DNA from: Chelydra serpentina
Taxonomy: Eukaryota; Chordata; Testudines; Chelydridae
Direction of reading: 5' to 3'
Length of the DNA: 64,000 bases
Assembly: GCA_037349315.1 (NCBI GenBank)
Contig: JBAIAC010000024.1
Span: 38,475,501-38,539,500, forward strand
Part shown: positions 23,388 through 35,484 of the stretch, in pieces
How positions within the stretch are numbered: the stretch's first letter is position 1
Layout: the number at the start of each line of letters is the position of its first letter
Position numbers and translations under genes: made by a program
The notes under the pieces: generated by a model
Database searches by the model: none
What the model saw: the letters and a program-made list of their open reading frames with translations, nothing else
What the model was told of the DNA's origin: nothing

Positions 23388-25930
23388 CATAAGTATAACG
23401 TAAAACAGCATTTCTGATTGCTGAAGGTAATATATAATCAGAGCAACGTAAAATGACTTCAGTAAAGCTGTGAACAGGTATGTGTAATAGTGTTGTTTGC
23501 AGTTTAAAATATCTTTTGGGCAACAACTAGCATGTATGGGCGAGTTTTGCAAAATCACTCACTGCTGGCCTAATTCTGCTCCCAATGTGACTATTTGAAA
23601 ATCCCAACCTGTCTCTGCCTGTGGCTAGTACATGTAACAAACTTTATACTTTACTTTTAACCCTGCTACACAGGGTTTTTCTGCATAATAGTTTCAACAG
23701 TCACAAGAAGTAGGATTTTCAAAGCATCTTAACTGAGTTAGGTGCCCAAATCCCATTGAACTTCCTGGGAGTTGGGAACCTAACTCCTTTGGTTTATTTG
23801 AAAATCTCAGCTCGTTATTCCATTGTCACAATTTAATAAACATTCCTAAATTCTATAAGTAAAATACTCTCCCACACTCAGATTAGTCTGACATCTTGTG
23901 GCCACAAAGAACATAACATTCTGCAAACCAAGCATCTGCACGCTGTCATTGATGCACATAAGCATGCTAATGGCTGCATTATAACTTACACAAAAACAAA
24001 ATAGCTCTGGAGCAATGCAATGTGCAATTATTTCATCTAATTAGATGTGGTGTGGTCTCAGTGTTATGTGTTAATGGGACAAATTGAGACAATTTTAAAG
24101 ACAAAATGCAGTTACAAATAATCTGGAGTTTTGGTTAACTAAACTATTTCGGTATGCAGTGTTGTAGTTATGTCAGCCCCAGGATATTAGACACACAAGA
24201 TGGAGGAGGTATTGGATCTTTTATTGGTGAGAAAGCTTGTCTCTGATATTACCCCATTCTCCTTGTCCCTCTAAAATATTTCAGGTAATATTTTGAAATC
24301 CTAAAAATTGATCACATACATACAAAACTATTATTTATCTAATGTGAGATGTAAATGGCCAAGGCATCTGAAAGTTTTCCTCTGAAGTTGTGGCTTTTAA
24401 TATTGCCTTGATTTTTGCCATAGGGACTGAACTGCTCTCTGCAACAGGACTAGAACATGCAGTGCTTTAGAGCAGTGGAGTTTAAAAAAAAAATCCCTCT
24501 CAGACAGGATGATAAATGGCTAATCAAAAATAGTTTTCTTGACTACAAACATAGGAACAGTTGGGGGTAGGAGGAACCCAGTGATGAGTAGCTTGTGTTG
24601 CTTTTCCCCAAGAGAGGACTATTGATTCAATTTAAAGAAAAATACATTTGATCTTGTGGGGGGTGCAGGGCAGAGAGGGGCTCAGACTGGGAAGGTTTGG
24701 AGCACTGCCTGAAGAGGTTTGACGCTCACTGCGACCTCTCCTTTTTGGCATAGCAAAGAACAATTAAGCAACAACACACTAAAAATAATTTATGCGGTTT
24801 GATTTCTTTCCATACCAGATGTTCCCACATTTATTCAGATCTCCCCAAGTCTTTTTCTCCAGCCAAGAGAGTGAGCAGCTGTTACTTTTGAAGTCAACAC
24901 CAAAGCTGGTTAATGGATCTGCTAGCTGGAGATTGCTACATGACAGATCCAACTGCACTTCTCCTCTGGGCATGCTCCTGTTCCCATTGAAGTTAACAGC
25001 AAAATGCTCATTGTCTTTAGAGGGAGCGGGATAAGGTTGCTGGAAAGCAAGGGCATCACTTAGCTAATGCACCTGTTCTTCCACCAAGCCCCAGCCAATG
25101 ATTTCAGGTTCACTTGCATTCCCTTGGCATTCCAGCTGGCACCATAAGGCTTTGCAGCTCATCAACTGGCCAGCTCCCCCTTTTCATTTTTTTTAAATTA
25201 GGCCCACATGGAAAAGATTTGTTTTTAAATTGCAACATTCACATTAGAACCACAGGTGGGTTTGTTAGTTTTACGTTAGTAATGAGCATAAAGTTCAAGA
25301 AATGGCAACTACAAAGCTGCATCTCATTAGCATCCTGAATAACCAGAAATATTACTGACTAGACACAATACTTGGGGCCAGAGCCTCAGCTAGCATAAAC
25401 TGGAAAAATCTCCATTTTTGACTTCCGTGAAATACGCCAGTGTGTACACTACCTGAGAATCAGGCCCTTGGCCTTTAAAGGGACAATGCCAGCTATTTTA
25501 CTTCTCCAAGTTAGCTCTAGTTCATCATTTTAAAATAAAGAAAAAAAAAGTCTTCATAGAAGTGTTATTATGAATTTGTATTTGTACTAAAAGCATTTTT
25601 TTAATGTTTTGCTTGGATTTAAGTGTTCAGTGGCCAGCTGCTGATGACAGAGCCTACAATGCCCAAGAGTGGCTGAAGGGAAGATTTGTCCCTACTGCTA
25701 GCCCCCTGATCTCTCCTTGTAGTTCTGGGAAGAAGGGGTGTGTAACTGTTATGCACCTTTCTATTTGTAGGAGCTATGCACTTCTGTAGAAACAACAGCC
25801 ATTTAATTCTCAGAGGTGTTGCAGCCTATTACATGAGACACACTGCCTCTTTCATGAAGAATTTACTTTTCTTTCTTGTTTTCTTTTATCCAAAATAAAA
25901 CTGTGTATAAGCTAGTGTGTTTTTGTGTAT
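23388..25930. other. Intergenic stretch with small repeat remnants
   Basis: No gene. 23716-23815 is a quasi-palindrome (GATTTTCAAAG ... TTTGAAAATCTC). 24146-24245 resembles a common sauropsid repeat (CCCAGGATATTAGACACACA, then TCTTTTATTGGTGAGAAAGC). 25375-25472 is another quasi-palindrome (GGGGCCAGAGCCTCAGC ... CTGAGAATCAGGCCC). Confidence 0.45.
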
Positions 25931-26041
25931 AGAAGCATAACAGATGGAGCTGGAAGGAACTCAGATGCCCCCTCCATCTCAGGACCATGCCCCACAGGTG
26001 CCCAGCCTCAGCTTCCCCCCTGTCAAAAGTCCCTCAGACCA

Positions 26042-26398
26042 ATGGTTCTCAACCAGGGGCCTGGAGGCCCTGGAGCAGATTTCAGGGAGTCTGCCAAAAT
26101 AAGCCAGAGAACAGGGCCAGTGTTAGACTTGCTGGGGCCCAAGGCAGAAAGCTGAAGCTTGAGCCCCGCTGCCAGGGGCTGAAGCCAAAACCTGAGCAAC
26201 TTTGCTTTGTAGGACCCCATGTGGCATGAGGCCCCAGGCAATTGCCCTGCTTGCTACCCCCAACACAGGCCCTGGTTTTTAATCTATTGGAGATCCAGAA
26301 AAACAGATGTTGTGGCACTGCTGGGCCGTGGAGTTTTTATAGCATGAGGGCAGGGGGGGAGGGAGAAGCCTCAGAAAGAAAAGTTGAGAACCCCTCTG
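26042..26398. mobile_element. hAT MITE (Charlie-like ends)
   Basis: ATGGTTCTCAAC on the left and GTTGAGAACCCCTCTG on the right are inverted ends of the CAGTGGTTCTCAAC type. An 8-bp target duplication TCAGACCA lies at 26034-26041 and 26399-26406. 357 bp, no coding capacity. Confidence 0.85.
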
Positions 26399-26406
26399 TC
26401 AGACCA

Positions 26407-26968
26407 ATACTCTATAGGCTAAAACTACCCTTTCTTGCAGGCTTATTTGTTAACATAGAGGCTTCAAAATAACCTAAAGTGAAGTCCAATATCATAACTC
26501 AAAAGTTTTTACTTAGCTCCGTCATTTTCTGCCAATCCAAGCTCATCTTCCAGCTCACTCATCCTTCAGAATGGAGGGCCCCTGGGCTTCCCCCAGTGAC
26601 CCTTCCTTAATAGAATACAAGGAGTCAGACAAACAGTACCCACCTGTCCAGGGGCAAAATGAACGTCTCATGCAATCAGTGTCCACTCCCCTGGGCTTAT
26701 CCTCCTACTCCATCCTGGGTTCTTCCCCAATACGCTGCTCCTCAGCTTTGCTACTCCAGGAGCTCTTTTCCCCAGCAGGTTTCTACTGCTTCCCTCACCA
26801 GAGCACTCTGGCAGGCCACACCCTCCCCCCAATCAACTGAGACCCCCTCCTGCAGCTCATTATAGGGAACACCTGTTTTCTTCTCAGCTACATGTGATTA
26901 GTAAACAGGGATGGCTAGCTGGCCTCAGCCCTCTGGCCCTTAAAGGGGCAGACCACCCTGTTACAGAC
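26407..26968 (-). mobile_element. LTR-like fragment
   Basis: The minus-strand reading starts TGTAACAGGGTGGTCTGCC at 26968 and continues as GC-balanced sequence with a CTATAATG near 26860. The TGTAACAG start, lack of ORFs and CCCCTTTAAGGG near the start resemble turtle LTRs. The other end is not identified; the hAT MITE at 26042 may sit inside it. Confidence 0.4.
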
Positions 26969-27548
26969 AGCAATACTCAGCCAGAGCTCTTGCTGCCCTC
27001 CCGTGGGGTCTGCCAAAAAAAGACTAGAACCATCAAACACACGCAGGAGAGACGGCCTGGGTGGCTAGTCAGTAGTAACCACAGTGAAGGGCAAAGTTTA
27101 AATGCCCAGGGGCTACCTTAGCTAGGTTATTACATAAGGTTTGACAGACAAACCAGGGGCATGATTCCCATTACCAAACAGCAATAACAATAGTAGAGTG
27201 GTCTTGGTGGGATGAGTAAGGTGATAGAGCAACAAAATTACAGCAGCTGCACAGCAAAGAATGTGGGTTTGGCAGCTGGTGGAGTGGGAGAATAACTGAA
27301 GGGAGCTCCCTAGCCTAGAGAAAGGTAGTGGGTCTTACTAGACAGCGCCACTAGTACTGTGGTAAGGGCTGAAGGGGTTGCAAGAGAGAGGCTGGCCTAC
27401 CTAGTCACAGTATCATGGCTAACTTGCCATACTAAGGGGCGGGGAGGATAGAGAAGAGCAGCACAAGTGGGGTAAAGGGAGCAGGGAGAGCCTGGTTTGT
27501 GTCTGAGCACACTGCCAGTGGCCAGTGAGGGAACCCCACTGGTGCATA
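26969..27548. other. Unassigned sequence
   Basis: About 580 bp between the LTR-like piece and the next MITE; possibly the inner part of a degraded retroelement, but no domain is readable. Confidence 0.35.
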
Positions 27549-27811
27549 GGCACGGGAACTCAGGGTGCGGGGGGTGCTGCAGCACCCCCAGGTTTTGCAT
27601 GGGGTTCCAGCCACCAGCCCCCCACGCAGGGTCCTGGCCACTAATCCGACACTTGGGGCTCTGCCTCCGGCCCCAGGGCCCAGCTTCCGGCCCCATACCC
27701 GGGGTCCCGCCCTGCTCCTGGACCCAGCTCTAGGGGGTGGTGAGGGGTAAGGGGGTACAGGAGTAAGGGGGTACAGCTCAACACCCCCATTCTAAATACT
27801 GTTCCAGTGCC
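27549..27811. mobile_element. GC-rich MITE
   Basis: Inverted ends GGCACGGGAAC and GTTCCAGTGCC (one mismatch) enclose 263 bp of CpG-rich DNA with a GGGGGGTGCTGCAGCACCCCC palindrome near the left end. No clear target duplication. Overlapping ORFs on both strands are shadows. Confidence 0.55.
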
Positions 27812-28209
27812 ACCACAGTGGTGACACAGATGGAGCTGTTGCCATGCGTAGCATGCAGGGAGACTCAGTGCTAGGATGCTTATGTTTACTACTGCCTCTT
27901 ATCATTGCCCAGCCACCACCAAGTCAATCCCATCACAGGAGAGAGGCACCCCGTCTGGCGAATGGTGGCTTTGTTTACAAGGAGGGCAGTGCTACTGGTT
28001 GGTGAGCGAAGGGCCAAAATCCATGTGCTGTGTATGTAAAATCCTGACACGGAGTATGTCAGCAACTTTTCACACAGGCCCAAAGTCCAGAGCTTGGTCA
28101 GAGGCTTAGAGGCCTAGTAAACAGTGAACAATATTTGCTAAGAGAACCAGAACAAACAAGAGACAACCTTGCTTGATAAGCATGGTCAGCAAAACACCAG
28201 GTGGGGAGC

Positions 28210-28378
28210 CAGGGCCGGCTTTAGGAAGTGCAGGGCCCGATTTTCACGGGGCCCCTCCGCCAAAATGCCACCGAGACAACGGCAGCCATTGAGCTGCCAC
28301 TGAAATGCCGCCGATGGACAATGCCCTCTCGGAGATTGCGGGGCCCGATTCCGGGAAATTGGCCTAAAGCCGGCACTG
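28210..28378. mobile_element. Short hAT MITE
   Basis: Ends CAGGGCCGGCTTTAGG and CCTAAAGCCGGCACTG (inverted, one mismatch) with a perfect 8-bp target duplication TGGGGAGC (28202-28209 and 28379-28386). 169 bp. Same family as 34257-34410. Confidence 0.93.
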
Positions 28379-28386
28379 TGGGGAGC

Positions 28387-28792
28387 AGTAATCGGTGTCT
28401 TTATCAGAAGCTACAAACAGACCAAAGTATCTATGTCCACTCCTCCTGCAGGAAAAGATAGCCATACCCTCCCCACATACCAACCTTGAGTTCATGGAAA
28501 GGTCCAAGCATGTCAGTATGAGATATGACAGCCTCTCTTGCACAGATGCACACCCCTTCTCCCTCCCAATTAGCAATGTTAGCCTTTAGAAGCACATGGG
28601 CAGCCTGAAAAACAATTTCTATTGCCATGTACTTTTCAATGTCTTTTTGCTTTAACCCCCAGGAAAGTACCTGTTGGACAATCAGAAGAGCCACCTCATT
28701 CCTATGGACCCCAAATCAGAACTCAACATATATATTTTATAATTATACACTTTATACATTGTTTAAAGGAAAACACCTGTGTACTAACAGAA
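28387..28792. other. Unassigned sequence with an 87-codon minus ORF
   Basis: The ORF at 28694-28431 (minus; begins MALLIVQQVLSWGLK) reads protein-like but I recognise no family and no splice sites frame it. It may be a fragment of the retroelement whose LTR-like sequence follows. Confidence 0.3.
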
Positions 28793-29132
28793 TGTTATAT
28801 GTTAACCTGAAACCTTGGGCGGAGCCATTATGTAATCTTTTAGACCATTGGCTTACTGTGCTTATTTTGTCTTGCTCCTATTGGTATTCCCCAGGAGGTG
28901 GGCGGGCGCAAGCCCGCCCACTGCTAAAAGCCCCTCCCCCAGTTATTTTGTCTTGCTGCTAGACCTATCAAGGGGCTCGGGACTTCCCTCCGCCCATGAA
29001 GATTCCATATAATCCATTGTAATCAATTGATTGGCAGTGTGTCTGAGCCTAATAAGCAAAGTGACATTGCCAGTGCTGTGCATAATAAACCCATGTGCTT
29101 GATTCTACATGGTGTCCATTTTTGTTCCTTCA
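28793..29132 (+). mobile_element. Putative compact LTR
   Basis: 340 bp with TG...CA ends (TGTTATATGTTAACC start, TTTGTTCCTTCA end), a TATAAT at about 29008 and AATAAA at 29084-29089 followed by TG-rich sequence, in the order expected of U3-R-U5. A 10-bp stem with GCAA loop lies at 28898-28921. No primer site, polypurine tract or target duplication was found, so it could also be a different repeat. Confidence 0.45.
28898..28921. repeat. GC-rich hairpin with a GCAA loop
   Basis: GTGGGCGGGC, GCAA, GCCCGCCCAC: a perfect 10-bp stem closed by a GNRA-type tetraloop; the arm also matches a GC box (GGGCGGGC). Confidence 0.8.
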
Positions 29133-30669
29133 GTGAGCACCACGTGAGAATCTCCTGGGGAAGGGGAAGTTGTTCTAAGGACCTGCCCAAGCAATCTGGT
29201 AAAACAGTGGTGCCATTTAACAGAAATGCTTTCATGGGTGTGGCATGTCACTAAATTTTAGAGGTCAGACATTCTCCTGGGATATTTGCAGCCCAAGCAA
29301 TGTAGCACTGTGCAGGTGCATGAGAGCCAGAGTGACAGTGAAACAGACCAGAAAGAATAAGATAACTAGTTGTTTTCTTTGTCCAGGTTCAATGAAGTGA
29401 AAGAGGGCAAACTGTGCAAAAGATAACAGGTAAGTGACATGGTAACATTCTTTCACATTCAATAATTAAATGTGAATTAATAGGCATGGACATTTGGAGT
29501 TTAAGTATAAAAGTCTGGTCCTACTGAAGTCCACTGGAGTTTTGCCCCTGACTTCAATGCGGCCAGAATTTCACCCTACATGTACGGAGCTAGATTCTAA
29601 CCTGGTGTAAATAAATGGAGCTATGCCAATTTATACCTATGAGGATCTGGGTCTAGGTTTTTAACCTTTAACTATGCTGTAAAACCTTCTGTATTAATGG
29701 GAAAATATTTTACCATGTTTTTGCTCTGCTTACATCATACAGTTTTGGGGCCAAATTCTTCTGTTCAACCGCTACATGCTCCCACTGGAGTCACTGTGAA
29801 TGAGAGCAGGATTTGTCCTGTTTTGCTTATACTCCTAGGGTCAGAATTTTAAAGGTATTTAGATGCCTAAAAATGCAGATAGGCACCAAGTGGGATTTTT
29901 CAGAAACATGGCCTTTCATCCACTAGTGATGAAACAAGACACAAGATGTCTTGTGGTGTTGAACAACCATAAATTATCTTTATTTGGTCTTTGATGTAAT
30001 ATTCACTTCCACTTGTCACCTCTCAAACACATTAGAAGGGAGCAGTAAAATGTAGCATATAGGAAATCTTATATTACCCAATCCAATGCAACCCTCTCCC
30101 CACAAAAAAACCCCACTTTCCTCCACTCCTCTCAATGAGAAACAAACCTTCCTCATCACATGCCTGCTTAGAATACATGGCAATCAAATGGCTTTCTTCA
30201 CCCCAACTGCAGCAAGCTCATTTTGGTTACAATTATAAACACAAACACAAAAAAAAGTATCTTCTGTGAATCTGGGAGAGAGCAGATGTTAATTGCAATG
30301 GAATGGTATAAAGGCCAAACCTGAATGTGCTTTGTTTTGGTTTTGCATTAGTTCAGCAGCTCTCTTAAATAGCACGAACTGCAGTGTATGCAAATCTTGA
30401 TAGCTTGACAAAGATATATGTAGCCTTGCCTATTCTATATAGCCAAATGTCACTTGCGTAGTTATTAGCAATCACCCTTAAGCTAATGCATCATATGTCT
30501 TTTTGACAAGAAGAATGGCTGTGTTCTGACAAAGAATAATTTTGATTTCAACACAAAAATGTTAAAATGTAACACTTATCCAGCTAAGTAAAATATAGAA
30601 ATCAAACATGAAATTACTAGTGAGAAATGTAAGCAGAAGAACAGGACTTGTATAATCTTATTAGAATGA
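29133..30669. other. Intergenic stretch without recognised genes
   Basis: No gene. Quasi-palindromic repeat copies at 29515-29580 (centre CCACTGGAGTTTTGCCCCTGA) and 29583-29652 (AGCTAGATTCTAACC ... GGATCTGGGTCTAG). Confidence 0.4.
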
Positions 30670-31145
30670 TGTGTCTCTGGACTGCCCCTATGTGATAGGA
30701 GCACTCACTCTTGAGTGCCTCCTAGTGGCTGATTATGGTACCACAGTCCTTTTCTCATCCCTGCGCCCCTGCAGGCTGCCAGATGGTCTAGTGGGACCGA
30801 GTCACAAGTCCAAATAACTAAACTATCTATTTGCCCTTACTAGGCCCTTAAATCCTGACTCTGAGACCCTTTAAATACAGCCCTTTTGGGGGGCTCCCAC
30901 CTCAATCCTTTCTCCTTTGTGGGGTTTATGCCCCATTTACTTGTGGCTGGTAGTGGAACCTGGGCCTGCTCACTACTCCAAATTCCAACCCAGGGACCCT
31001 ATACACAGCAGCCACATACTACTTACCTCAATCCTTCACTGCACTTTCCCTCAGCCTCTTCCATCCCTATCTCATGACCAAGGTTCTCAGGCTCTTCTCT
31101 TTCAGCAATCCCAATGATGTAAATTCAACCAGTGATATCCTCTGA
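30670..31145. mobile_element. LTR-like fragment, low confidence
   Basis: A GC-balanced, pyrimidine-rich block (words GCCTCCTAGTGGCTG, CCCCTGCAGGCTGCC, AGGCCCTTAAATCCTG) of the kind seen in turtle LTRs. I cannot place its ends, and no internal domain adjoins it. Confidence 0.3.
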
Positions 31146-34085
31146 CTAGTTGTGCTCCTTTGGCCAGAGAGTACACTTCTGGTTTCCAGGCTGGAAGTGA
31201 CCTGCTAAGGCCCATGGCAGGCTTGGAAGACCCACCTTCACTGCTCCTTTAGAGGGGAGGGGTGTAGTACAACCATTTGGCCTCCAGTAGAGAGCTGCCA
31301 ATGCCAGGCACACCCTGTCATGCTGTAATATAGTTTTAAACACCATACAGTAAAGTACATGACATACAAAATGGAAGCTATAGTATTTTGAGACTATACG
31401 ATCATTGATGCCCCAGGGAACTACAGCTCTCTCCCGCAGATGTACGTCAACACTTACTAACGAGCCATCTACAGCACTCTCTGATCACAAGCAGTTTTCA
31501 ATAGAGAAATAAGTCTGCACTTCTACAATGTGCTCGACTATGACCAGGAAAGGAAACACTTGTCAAAGCAACTGGGATCAATCTACATAACAGCCAATAT
31601 ATTGGACAATTCACTTGTCATTTGGACAGGATCTTAACACAAAATACTGTAGGCAAGTCAATTAGAGCCCAGTCCTGGAAAGTGGGGAGCACACTCAGCT
31701 CCCATTGAAGTCAGTGGGAGTTGAGGGCACTCAGCAATCTGTTGTTTGGGCCTTTAACCTCTATCTCAATTTCCCTTTTGTAAAATAAGGCTGCTAATAT
31801 TCACCTACCCGTGCATTGGAGATCAGTTCACTTCAGATCAATCTAGAGTTTATTCGTCTTCTGTACAATGATTTTATCTGGGCATTCAGAGATCTAAGAC
31901 TTCAGCCAAGATATGTTCTCAAGCATATACACAGCAAGGATCAGTTACCCAATGGGTAGAAAAAAACATATATACTAGCATCAGCACCTACTCTGTAATA
32001 AGCAACCAGAGTAGTAATAAGCATAGCAATTACTGTTAGTGGCTACAAATAAGCCCATGCATCATAGTTTAAGGTGACAAGTAATTGACCCAAAATTCCA
32101 GATTGCTAGTCAAGATAACAAATTCTGGTTTTTTTAACCCAATTTCCTTTTGTATAGAGATAAGCAGAGGTCTAGTGGCACAGGGAAGCCTAGACATAGC
32201 TACATTGTAGAATAACTGGTGCTTGAATGGGAAGCAGTCACATTCTGTTATATCACAGGTTAATCACTGTCATTTTACACAGCAGCCACATCACACAGTC
32301 TATTAATTATTACTTAATGTAACTTCTCCACTAAATGTTTTGATGAATTCTACTGGTAATTAAAACTGTTCTTCTAGTGACATTCAAATAAAGCTTCTTG
32401 ATGTTCAAAGTGTAACCCTGATGAAGAGGCAGAAAGAGAAAATATCTAGTTTTATTAGTGTCATACTGACTGGATGCATGTTATTTGTAGTACAGCTGTT
32501 TTCTGTACTTATTGATTCATTTCACTGATAATTACAATATATTCATGACAAGTCCAAAAATCAAGAAAAAATTCATCTGTATCTGCTAGATAAACCATTG
32601 TAGTTATGTATACACATTCAGAATGCAGAAAAGATGATCCCATAAGCTTGAATATTAATTTATGTTAATAATTCTAGGGATAGTCAGACAATAGGAAGAT
32701 CTACTTTCATATCTCATACAGAATTAACCATAGCTTTTTACTTGTTTAAATATTTATGGTAAAGTATTTTATGATGATAATACTCAATATAGGCCAGATT
32801 CTGATCTCAGATATGCCATGGATAAACTCTCTTGAGTCCATGGATTTACTCCAGATTAACACCAGTGTCAGATCAGAATCTGACCCAATTGGTTCATATG
32901 GGTAACATTTGTCAGTGATTCTCATCATTCCTTTCTTCACCTAGTCTCACTGTACTTCTGATTTAATTTAATTTTAGTAATACTTAAAGTTTTGTTACAT
33001 TGCAAACAGTAAAGATGAAAATTCCATTATCTTCCTAGAATTGTCCTTGGTCGTCTACTTGGTGTGCTGGGTTATAACAAAGGTTCTCCCCAACAATTAG
33101 GATGAACATTATTAGTAACGGATTGAAGTGCAATTGTCCCTTACAATCTATGTGCCTTTTTCCAGAGCAAACCTGGCTGAGCCAATACAATTTCGGAGTT
33201 GGGCCTACTCAGCTGGGTTTTATTACCTTCACTCCTCTCCGAAATACAGTACACTTAGCATTCCCTCACACAGAACACTTTGGTTTTATCTAACTTGAAT
33301 TGAACCCGAGAGATAGTCAGTGAATGGAACACTACAAAAATCATACAAGTTCAAAAAGTTTCATCCTTTAACTTGAGAGCCTTTCCTGGTCTAGTGAAGC
33401 TGTGGCTTAATTACGGAAAGCAATTATGTAAGGCATTCAGAAATCCATGAGTGAAATTCCAAAACAGACTGCATGCTCACAAAGGGGAGTAAAAAACCCT
33501 TAACTCTCCTCTGCTTACTACCTGGAACTTAGGGGATGGGGGAAATGCACATCCACTTACACTCCAGCCTTCTGAAGAAGGCGGCTAAGAATAGGTAGAG
33601 CATTGTCTCTGTCCTTCCACCCCCAATTCCCATGGGATAGATGAGTGGCACATTACTACCTGCCTAGAGCAAAGTGATGGTGGGAAAAGATCATGGCTTC
33701 CTGGGTCACAGTTTCTTCTCTGCACTGCTCCTGGGATAGCTCAGTTACATTCTGCTTATTACTGTGGGTTGGGTGCCCTTGACACACAATCTAGCCTTAT
33801 GTGTTACCCTTGTTAGAGTTGGTGGTCACTGCTGGACCTGCAATACCAGATACTGTAGATCTCATGCCAGGCTCTGAGAGATCTAAAGATTCACTTAAAA
33901 ATGTATTTATCCTTCTCTTACATTTAGCAATAGTTCTACATTTCCTTCTTAGGATAAATCTTTCCCTCTGGCCCTGCACAGTTATCTTAAGTAATGGGGA
34001 GGAACAGAGCAAGGGAGGTAGGAGAAAGAAAGGAGCGAGAAACAGGGAAGCAGGAGGTAAGCTCCATTGGCAAGAACTCTCTTTT
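31146..34085. other. Intergenic stretch without recognised genes
   Basis: No gene. It includes quasi-palindromes at 31663-31756 and 32792-32885. Confidence 0.4.
32792..32885. repeat. Quasi-palindromic short interspersed element
   Basis: GGCCAGATTCTGATCT and AGATCAGAATCTGACC are inverted (15 of 16), enclosing 62 bp that is itself partly symmetric (CCATGGAT...ATGGATTTAC). This is the cleanest copy of a dispersed motif found repeatedly in this window. Confidence 0.75.
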
Positions 34086-34211
34086 ACAAAGGGCTTATCT
34101 ATACAAAGAGTTAGTGTGCAGCAAGCTGGAGTGTAAATCTACAAGGCTGCCTTGTAAGATTTACACTCCATCTTGCTGCACACTAACTCTTTGTATAGAT
34201 AAGCCCTTTGT
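34086..34211. repeat. Near-perfect 126-bp hairpin (fold-back MITE)
   Basis: The left arm 34086-34147 begins ACAAAGGGCTTATCTATAC and the right arm returns as its complement ending GATAAGCCCTTTGT at 34211. About 61 bp pair with one mismatch and one single-base bulge. It is followed by related but more diverged half-palindromes to about 34583 (TTAGATAAGCTCC end), so it may be the terminal part of a larger fold-back element. Confidence 0.9.
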
Positions 34212-34256
34212 GACTAGTCTGCCATGCATTTACTGGCCATGTAGACCAGCTACCAT

Positions 34257-34410
34257 CAGGGCCGGCTTTAAGCCGATTCCCCGGAATCAGGCCCCGTGCC
34301 CAAGGGGGCCCCTCTCCGGCGTGTTTTTTTTTTTGTTTTGTTCCGACAAGTCGGCGGGGCCCTGCCGTCATTCTTCGCGTGGGGCCCCACACCTGCTAAA
34401 GCCGGCCCTG
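34257..34410. mobile_element. Short hAT MITE
   Basis: Perfect ends CAGGGCCGGCTTTA and TAAAGCCGGCCCTG; target duplication GCTACCAT/GTTACCAT (7 of 8) at 34249-34256 and 34411-34418. 154 bp, same family as 28210-28378, nested in the fold-back region. Confidence 0.9.
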
Positions 34411-34871
34411 GTTACCATGCACTAAAAGTTCCCTTCTGTTCCTTGACAGGAGTAGATCAAAATGCACTAGGGAACTTTAAGTGCGCAGTAGGCAGGGTCG
34501 CCAGAGCCAGTTAGTGCGCAGTAGGCTAATGTGCTGTAGATTGACACCCTAGCTTGCTGTGTACTAACTCTCCATTTAGATAAGCTCCAAGTGTTTGTAT
34601 GGTGCCCAGCTCATGGCTGGGGTCTCTGCAATATAAATGGTACACATGACTAATGGAGGAAAGGGAAATGGGCTAGAGAGGCAAAAGGGGAAGATTCACA
34701 TATAGCCAGGGAGGTAGAAGGTGGAAGACAGAAAAGTCTGTGAAAGAGTTGTTTTTATACAGGACCCGGCACAATGGGGCTGGGGCTCTAGACACTAGCA
34801 CAATACAAATAATAATAATACTGATGGGCTACAGAGCCAATGGCAGTAAAATGTTCAAGAACATTGCCAAG

Positions 34872-35140
34872 TCTGATGCCCCACTCTGGCACTTCCAGTG
34901 CAGAAGGGGAAGGGGGCCCACAAGGATTAAAAAAATTAATACTTGCCACTCCAAGCTTGTATTAAACTCCCAAGATTACAGCTTCTCTTTGACATAGGCT
35001 TGGTAAATGCTGCCACCAGCCAAATGCAAAACCCCTTTTTTGAAACCCAGGAAGGGGCACTTGGGAATTCCTTCCTGTGGGTTACCCTCAAGTCCTTCCC
35101 CCTGCATAAAAATGAGCTCTCCCCCCCTTCATTTATCACA
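34872..35140 (-). mobile_element. 3' LTR remnant, internally deleted
   Basis: It starts TGTGATAAATGAAGG on the minus strand at 35140 and ends near 34872 at the CACTCTGGC block. About 270 bp against 850 bp for the solo LTR: the middle is missing. The bases just upstream (TTGGAGGGCA) may be the polypurine tract. Confidence 0.75.
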
Positions 35141-35484
35141 TGCCCTCCAAATCACAGATGGTGCTGGCCAGCCTGGTTTAGGTTGGGTCCACTCTGGCTG
35201 GTATTTTTTCCTGAAGGTTTAGGAAACAGAGTTAATAAGATACATGCACTTCTAATTTCACTAATAATTACATGAAGAACTAAACATTACTTTTTACATT
35301 TTAAGGACTACAATGACTTTGAATACAGGGACATTTTTACCCGGCTGATTCTGGGAAACTGTCCTGGTAGACTGCAAGAGGCTCCTGAAATGTGTTGTAT
35401 TTCAAAATCAAAGTCTTGGAGAGCTAAACTCCACAGAAGAAGTTTTTTGTTAGCTCTCTACTGGTGCATGCACTAGGTGGTATT

